This document shows, in pieces, positions 60,701 to 64,000 of a DNA stretch of 64,000 nucleotides (position 1 is the stretch's first letter; each line of letters opens with the position of its first letter). The stretch is from DASSUW01 sp963774155 (lineage in GTDB: Bacteria > Actinomycetota > Thermoleophilia > Solirubrobacterales > Solirubrobacteraceae): NCBI GenBank assembly GCA_963774155.1, contig CAVZDW010000004.1, positions 1-64,000 on the forward strand, in the 5' to 3' direction. A program made the translations under genes and the position numbers. The notes beneath the pieces are model-generated. The model was not told where the DNA came from. It made no database searches and saw only the letters and a list, made by a program, of their open reading frames with translations.

Positions 60701-61641
60701 GCTTCCAGGCGCCCGCCTTCCTGCTCGCCCTGCTGCTGGTGCCGCTGGCGGCCATCGCCTACGGCGCCGCGCAGCGGCGACGGCGGGCGGCCGTCGACGC
60801 GTTCGCCGGCCCGGCCGTGCGCGCATCCGCGCTGCCGCGCACGCCGGGCTGGCGGCGGCATGCCCCGATCGCCCTCTACGGGCTCGCGCTGGCGGCGCTC
60901 GCCGTCGCGCTGGCCCGGCCGGAGGCGACGATCGCCGTCCCGAGCGAGCAGGCCTCGATCGTGCTCGCGATCGACCGCTCCGGCTCGATGCGGGCGACCG
61001 ACGTGCAGCCGACGCGCCTCGAGGCGATGCAGACGGCCGCCGGCCGCTTCCTGGACCGCGTCCCGGGGCGTGTGAAGGTCGGCGCCGTGGCGTTCAACAC
61101 CCAGACCGACGTGCTCGAGGCGCCGACCACCGACCGCGCTCCCGTGCGGGCGGCGATCGACGGGCTGACGGCCGGCGGCGGCACCGCGTCGGGCGACGCG
61201 CTCGCCGCGTCGCTCGATCTCATCCGCCGCGGCCAGACGGCCGGCGAGCAGCCTCCCGCTGCCGTCGTGCTGATCTCCGACGGCGAGTCCACGGCCGGCC
61301 GCGACCCGCTCCAGGTCGCCCGCGAGGCCGCCGACCTGGGCGTCCCGGTCTACACCGTCGCGCTCGGCACGCCGGGCGCCACGATCGAGGACGCCAAGGG
61401 CCGCACGCAGCCCGCCGACCCCGATCCCGAGACGCTGCAGGCGATGGCCGAGGCGTCCGGCGGGGAGTCGTTCGCCGTCGAGGACGCCGACCAGCTGACC
61501 GCCGTGTACGACCGGCTGGGCTCGCAGGTCGCCACCGAGCGCGAGCCGCGCGAGGTCACGGCGGCCTTCGCCGGCGGCGCGCTGGTCCTCGTGGCCGGCG
61601 GCGCGCTGCTCTCCCTGCACTGGTTCCGCCGCCTCGTTTGA
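60697..61641 (+). CDS. VWA-domain membrane protein (BatA-like)
   Basis: 314 residues: TM1 (about 5-24), TM2 (about 57-76), an extracytoplasmic von Willebrand A domain (about 85-275) with the metal-ion-dependent adhesion site DRSGSM (Asp-x-Ser-x-Ser) and ISDGESTAGRD, and TM3 (about 285-303). BatA-like proteins help aerotolerance and MoxR-linked assembly, though no moxR gene is visible here. Translational coupling to HtrA suggests a common role in envelope quality control. The TGA directly precedes a 16-bp hairpin. Confidence 0.9.
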   Translation: MSFQAPAFLLALLLVPLAAIAYGAAQRRRRAAVDAFAGPAVRASALPRTPGWRRHAPIALYGLALAALAVALARPEATIAVPSEQASIVLAIDRSGSMRATDVQPTRLEAMQTAAGRFLDRVPGRVKVGAVAFNTQTDVLEAPTTDRAPVRAAIDGLTAGGGTASGDALAASLDLIRRGQTAGEQPPAAVVLISDGESTAGRDPLQVAREAADLGVPVYTVALGTPGATIEDAKGRTQPADPDPETLQAMAEASGGESFAVEDADQLTAVYDRLGSQVATEREPREVTAAFAGGALVLVAGGALLSLHWFRRLV

Positions 61642-61689
61642 CCTGGGTTCGCCGATTCCCGCCGCGGTCGATCGGCGAACCCAGGTTTA
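61641..61689 (+). terminator. Strong intrinsic-type terminator after the HtrA-VWA operon
   Basis: ACCTGGGTTCGCCGAT (61641-61656) and ATCGGCGAACCCAGGT (61671-61686) form a perfect 16-bp stem with a 14-nt loop, followed by TTTAAAG. The first base of the stem is the last base of the VWA stop codon. Confidence 0.8.
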
Positions 61690-61744
61690 AAGTCTCAGGC
61701 CCCGCTTACGTTCTCTTAGCGAAGGCCCACTTGAATGGCGGGCC

Positions 61745-61963
61745 ATGGGGAGCTTGGCCTCGAGGTCGGTATTCGCAGCGGCGCTCTGCACGGGCGCGGC
61801 GATGGTCGGCACGGCCATCTACGGGCTCGTCGGTGTCGACCAGGAGCTCCAGCGCTCCGCGGTCGCGGCGCAGGAGCGCGTGATCCGGGAGCACGACCTG
61901 CGCGTCGTCCAGCCGCGCGGCAACGACTGCCCCGTCGCGCCCCGCTCCAAGCAGCGCGTTTAA
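61745..61963 (+). CDS. Small membrane/exported protein, unknown
   Basis: A 72-residue protein with one N-terminal hydrophobic helix (about 7-28, FAAALCTGAAMVGTAIYGLV) and a charged, helical C-terminal half (QRSAVAAQERVIREHDLRVV) ending Arg/Lys-rich with one Cys. No family is recognised. TACGTT near 61708 could be its -10. Its TAA stop (61961-61963) forms the start of the TAACCT box of the next gene. Confidence 0.6.
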   Translation: MGSLASRSVFAAALCTGAAMVGTAIYGLVGVDQELQRSAVAAQERVIREHDLRVVQPRGNDCPVAPRSKQRV

Positions 61964-61966
61964 CCT
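61961..61966 (+). promoter_or_regulatory. -10 box TAACCT containing the upstream stop codon
   Basis: TAACCT ends 7 nt before GTG 61974; its first three bases are the stop of the preceding small gene. Confidence 0.5.
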
Positions 61967-61973
61967 CCTGCGC

Positions 61974-63344
61974 GTGCCGGCGGCCGCGCTCGTCTTCATC
62001 GCCTCGGGCGCGGTGCTCGTGCTCGAGATCCTGGGCATCCGCCTGCTCGCCCCGTACGTCGGGCTGACGCTCGAGACCACGACGACGATCATCGGCACGG
62101 TGCTGGCCGGCATCGCGGCCGGCGCGGCGCTCGGCGGACAGCTCGCCGACCGGATGACGGACGAGCGGAAGCTGCTCGGCGCGCTGCTCGCCACGGGCGG
62201 CGCGCTGGCCATCCTCACCGTGCCGATCGCCCGCGGGCTGGGGACGGCGGTCCGCGGCGGCGGCGACGCGGCGGCGTTCCTCGTGACGCTGATCGCGCTC
62301 TTCCCGCCCGCCGCGGTGCTCAGCGCGGTCACGCCGACCGTCGCGCGCCTGCAGCTGCGCGACCTCGCCTTCACCGGCTCGGTGGTCGGCCGGCTGTCGG
62401 CGTGGGCCACGGCCGGCGGCCTGGTCGGCACGTTCGCCACGGGCTTCGTGATCGTGCCGCTCCTGGCCACGGACGTCGCCGTGCTCGTCGTCGGCGGCGT
62501 CCTCGTCGCCCTCGGGGTGGCGGTCGGCGCCTCGCCGCTGTTCGCCGTCGGAGCCGTCGCGCTCGGCGCGCTGACGCTGGCCGTCGGCGCGCCGTGCGAC
62601 GCCGAGACCCGCTACCACTGCGCCCGCGTCGTCGACGATCCCGTCCGGCCGTCCGGCCGCACGCTCATGCTCGAGGAGCTGCGCCACTCCTATGTCGACC
62701 TCGCCGACCCGACCCATCTCGAGTTCCCCTACACGCAGTGGATCGGCTCGGCGATCGACGGCATGGCGCCGCGCGGCGAGCCGCTCGACGCGGTCTTCGT
62801 CGGCGGCGGCGGCTTCACGCTCCCGCGCTACCTCGCCGCCACCCGGCCGGGCTCCCGCTCGCGCGTGCTGGAGGTCGACGGCGAGCTCGTCGAGCTCGTC
62901 CGCGAGGAGCTCGGCCTGCGCACCGGACCGGACCTGGAGGTCCAGGTGGGCGACGCCCGCGTGACCCTGCGCGACGAGCCCGCGAACTCGGCCGACCTCG
63001 TGGTCGGCGACGCGTTCGGCGGCCGCGCCGTGCCGTGGCATCTCACCACCGCCGAGTTCCTCGAGGACGTGGACCGCGTGCTCCGGCCCGGCGGCGTCTA
63101 CGCGCTCAACGTCATCGACTACCCGCCGCTGAAGCTCGCCCGCGCCGAGACGGCGACGCTGCTCGAGACCTTCGCCCACGTGTCCCTGGTCGCCGACCCC
63201 GAGCCCGGCGGCAACCTCGTCCTGCTCGCCTCGGACGAGCCGATCGCCGAGGGCACGCTCGACGCCGCCGAGTTCGCCGGCGATGCCGAGCCGCTGCGCG
63301 ACGACGACGCTCCCGCCGACCAGCTCCTCACCCCGCGCGCATGA
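61974..63344 (+). CDS. Fused MFS-like/spermidine synthase-like membrane protein
   Basis: 456 residues: an N-terminal membrane domain of about seven TM helices (1-205, FIASGAVLVLEILGIRLLAPYVG start, typical of the fused MFS/spermidine synthase group) and a C-terminal class-I methyltransferase-like, SpeE-type Rossmann domain (about 225-440: VFVGGGGFTLPRYLAATRPGSRSRVLEVDGELVELVREEL, in part; VGDARVTLRDEPANSADLVVGDAFGG). The aminopropyl/SAM-binding glycine loop is GGGGF and the acidic residue is E of VLEVDGEL. True polyamine synthesis by such fusions is unproven. The GTG start has a leaderless box. Confidence 0.88.
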   Translation: MPAAALVFIASGAVLVLEILGIRLLAPYVGLTLETTTTIIGTVLAGIAAGAALGGQLADRMTDERKLLGALLATGGALAILTVPIARGLGTAVRGGGDAAAFLVTLIALFPPAAVLSAVTPTVARLQLRDLAFTGSVVGRLSAWATAGGLVGTFATGFVIVPLLATDVAVLVVGGVLVALGVAVGASPLFAVGAVALGALTLAVGAPCDAETRYHCARVVDDPVRPSGRTLMLEELRHSYVDLADPTHLEFPYTQWIGSAIDGMAPRGEPLDAVFVGGGGFTLPRYLAATRPGSRSRVLEVDGELVELVREELGLRTGPDLEVQVGDARVTLRDEPANSADLVVGDAFGGRAVPWHLTTAEFLEDVDRVLRPGGVYALNVIDYPPLKLARAETATLLETFAHVSLVADPEPGGNLVLLASDEPIAEGTLDAAEFAGDAEPLRDDDAPADQLLTPRA

Positions 63345-64000
63345 AGCCGTCACCGCAAGAGGTCGAGCGGATCGCCGCCGGCACCGACCCGGTGATCCGC
63401 AACCTCCAGATCACCGAGTGCTACTCCCGGCTGGCCGCCGCGGTGCCCACCGAGGGCGCCAACTGGTGCACGTTCGCCACCTGGGCTTCACGCCAGGCCG
63501 GGCGCACGATCCGCGGCGAGGACCTGCTCGACCGCCTCGAGCGGGAGCTCGGCCGGGACGCCGAGCTGCTGCATCCGTTCCGGTCCCTCGGACGCTGGCT
63601 GCTGCGGCGCGGCCTGTTCCGCCCCGCCACGCCGCTGGGCCGGTTCATGCGCCGGCTGCACACGCCGTTCGACGCCGTCGAGCTGGCGAGCGACGCCGTC
63701 GCGCGCGGGAACCTCAAGGTGTTCGCCGAGATCGGCCTGGTGTTCGCCCGCTGGATCGACGACGGCGCGATCCCGGCGGCGCCGCCGCTGCTGCATCAGG
63801 CCTTCACGCGGATGGCGAGCGGTGACGACCCGGAGGCCATCGTGCTCGCCAACCTGGAGATCGGCCTGCACGAGCAGACGCGGCTGCAGCCGGAGATCCA
63901 GGAGGCGATGGAGGCCGCCGTGGCGCCCAAGAAGCGCCAGCGGATCCTCGGCTGGCCGCTCCAGCGGCAGCTCACGAGGCTCAGCCGCGAGCTGATCACG
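63341..64000 (+). CDS. Unknown protein, 3'-truncated by window edge
   Basis: The ATG at 63341 overlaps the upstream stop (ATGA) and the frame is open to the window end (220 residues visible). The sequence begins MKPSPQEVERIAAGTDPVIR, contains the conspicuous NWCTFATWASRQAGRTIRGEDL block and looks alpha-helical throughout with many charged residues and no signal peptide. I recognise no family. Coupling to the fused MFS/spermidine-synthase-like gene suggests a linked function. Confidence 0.8.
   Translation, partial: MKPSPQEVERIAAGTDPVIRNLQITECYSRLAAAVPTEGANWCTFATWASRQAGRTIRGEDLLDRLERELGRDAELLHPFRSLGRWLLRRGLFRPATPLGRFMRRLHTPFDAVELASDAVARGNLKVFAEIGLVFARWIDDGAIPAAPPLLHQAFTRMASGDDPEAIVLANLEIGLHEQTRLQPEIQEAMEAAVAPKKRQRILGWPLQRQLTRLSRELIT

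Overview
The window is very GC-rich and densely coded, with genes on both strands. The gene families point to a high-GC Gram-positive actinobacterium, most likely class Thermoleophilia (Solirubrobacter-like). They include an actinobacterial Vms1/Rf1-like release factor, an MMPL transporter, a giant LuxR ATPase, GAF/HisKA_3 histidine kinases and YtoQ. No rRNA, plasmid origin, CRISPR array, transposase or integrase was seen. The taxonomy is inferred from gene content and style, not proven.

Layout. 1-2.7 kb: 3' part of a secreted LamG/BACON repeat protein, then tRNA-Arg. 2.8-7.4 kb: XRE/MmyB-type regulator divergent from a three-gene molybdenum hydroxylase resembling PaoABC aldehyde oxidoreductase. 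7.5-13.3 kb: small oxidoreductase and hydrolase genes, a large LuxR (LAL) regulator and an aldo/keto reductase sharing a 24-bp dyad. 13.3-24.2 kb: two sensory blocks, each with solute-binding lipoprotein gene(s) divergent from a GAF histidine kinase and no transporter genes, followed by an MMPL exporter. 24.2-34.2 kb: short metabolic operons (SDR, acetamidase, aldo/keto reductases, cupredoxin, cupin, Ldh-type dehydrogenase, YtoQ, acVLRF1, sugar isomerase plus Gfo/Idh/MocA). A 460-bp stretch here holds two tiny ORFs and strong hairpins.

34.2-49.8 kb: a palindromic intergenic element, a 1079-residue Ig-like repeat protein, an unknown two-repeat protein, a Ser/Thr kinase-receiver fusion translationally coupled to mobA and a (frameshifted) FAD oxidoreductase, a divergent HD-GYP protein, a CopC-CopD copper operon, stress proteins, a CpsB-type phosphatase, a subtilase and tadA. 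49.8-58.7 kb: two tRNA-Ser genes, two frameshifted AbiEi-like/DUF559 genes, a MarR-GNAT fusion with a clear operator, LysR, a CocE-type hydrolase, an M29 aminopeptidase and a VOC gene that starts 2 nt after a tRNA. 58.6-64 kb: sigma-70 factor divergent from an HtrA protease and VWA protein operon closed by a 16-bp hairpin, then a fused MFS/spermidine-synthase-like protein and a truncated unknown gene.

Three architectural themes recur. (i) A TAnnnT -10 box lies 5-8 nt before the start codon of many genes, as expected for leaderless mRNAs. The three tRNAs carry the same box 12-14 nt upstream. (ii) Co-directional genes are coupled by ATGA/GTGA overlaps, and five convergent pairs share a CTAG stop overlap. 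(iii) A family of about 37-bp palindromes (arms TCCTGC...GCAGGA) occurs three times. At least four genes carry single-indel frameshifts, so either gene decay or assembly error is present.
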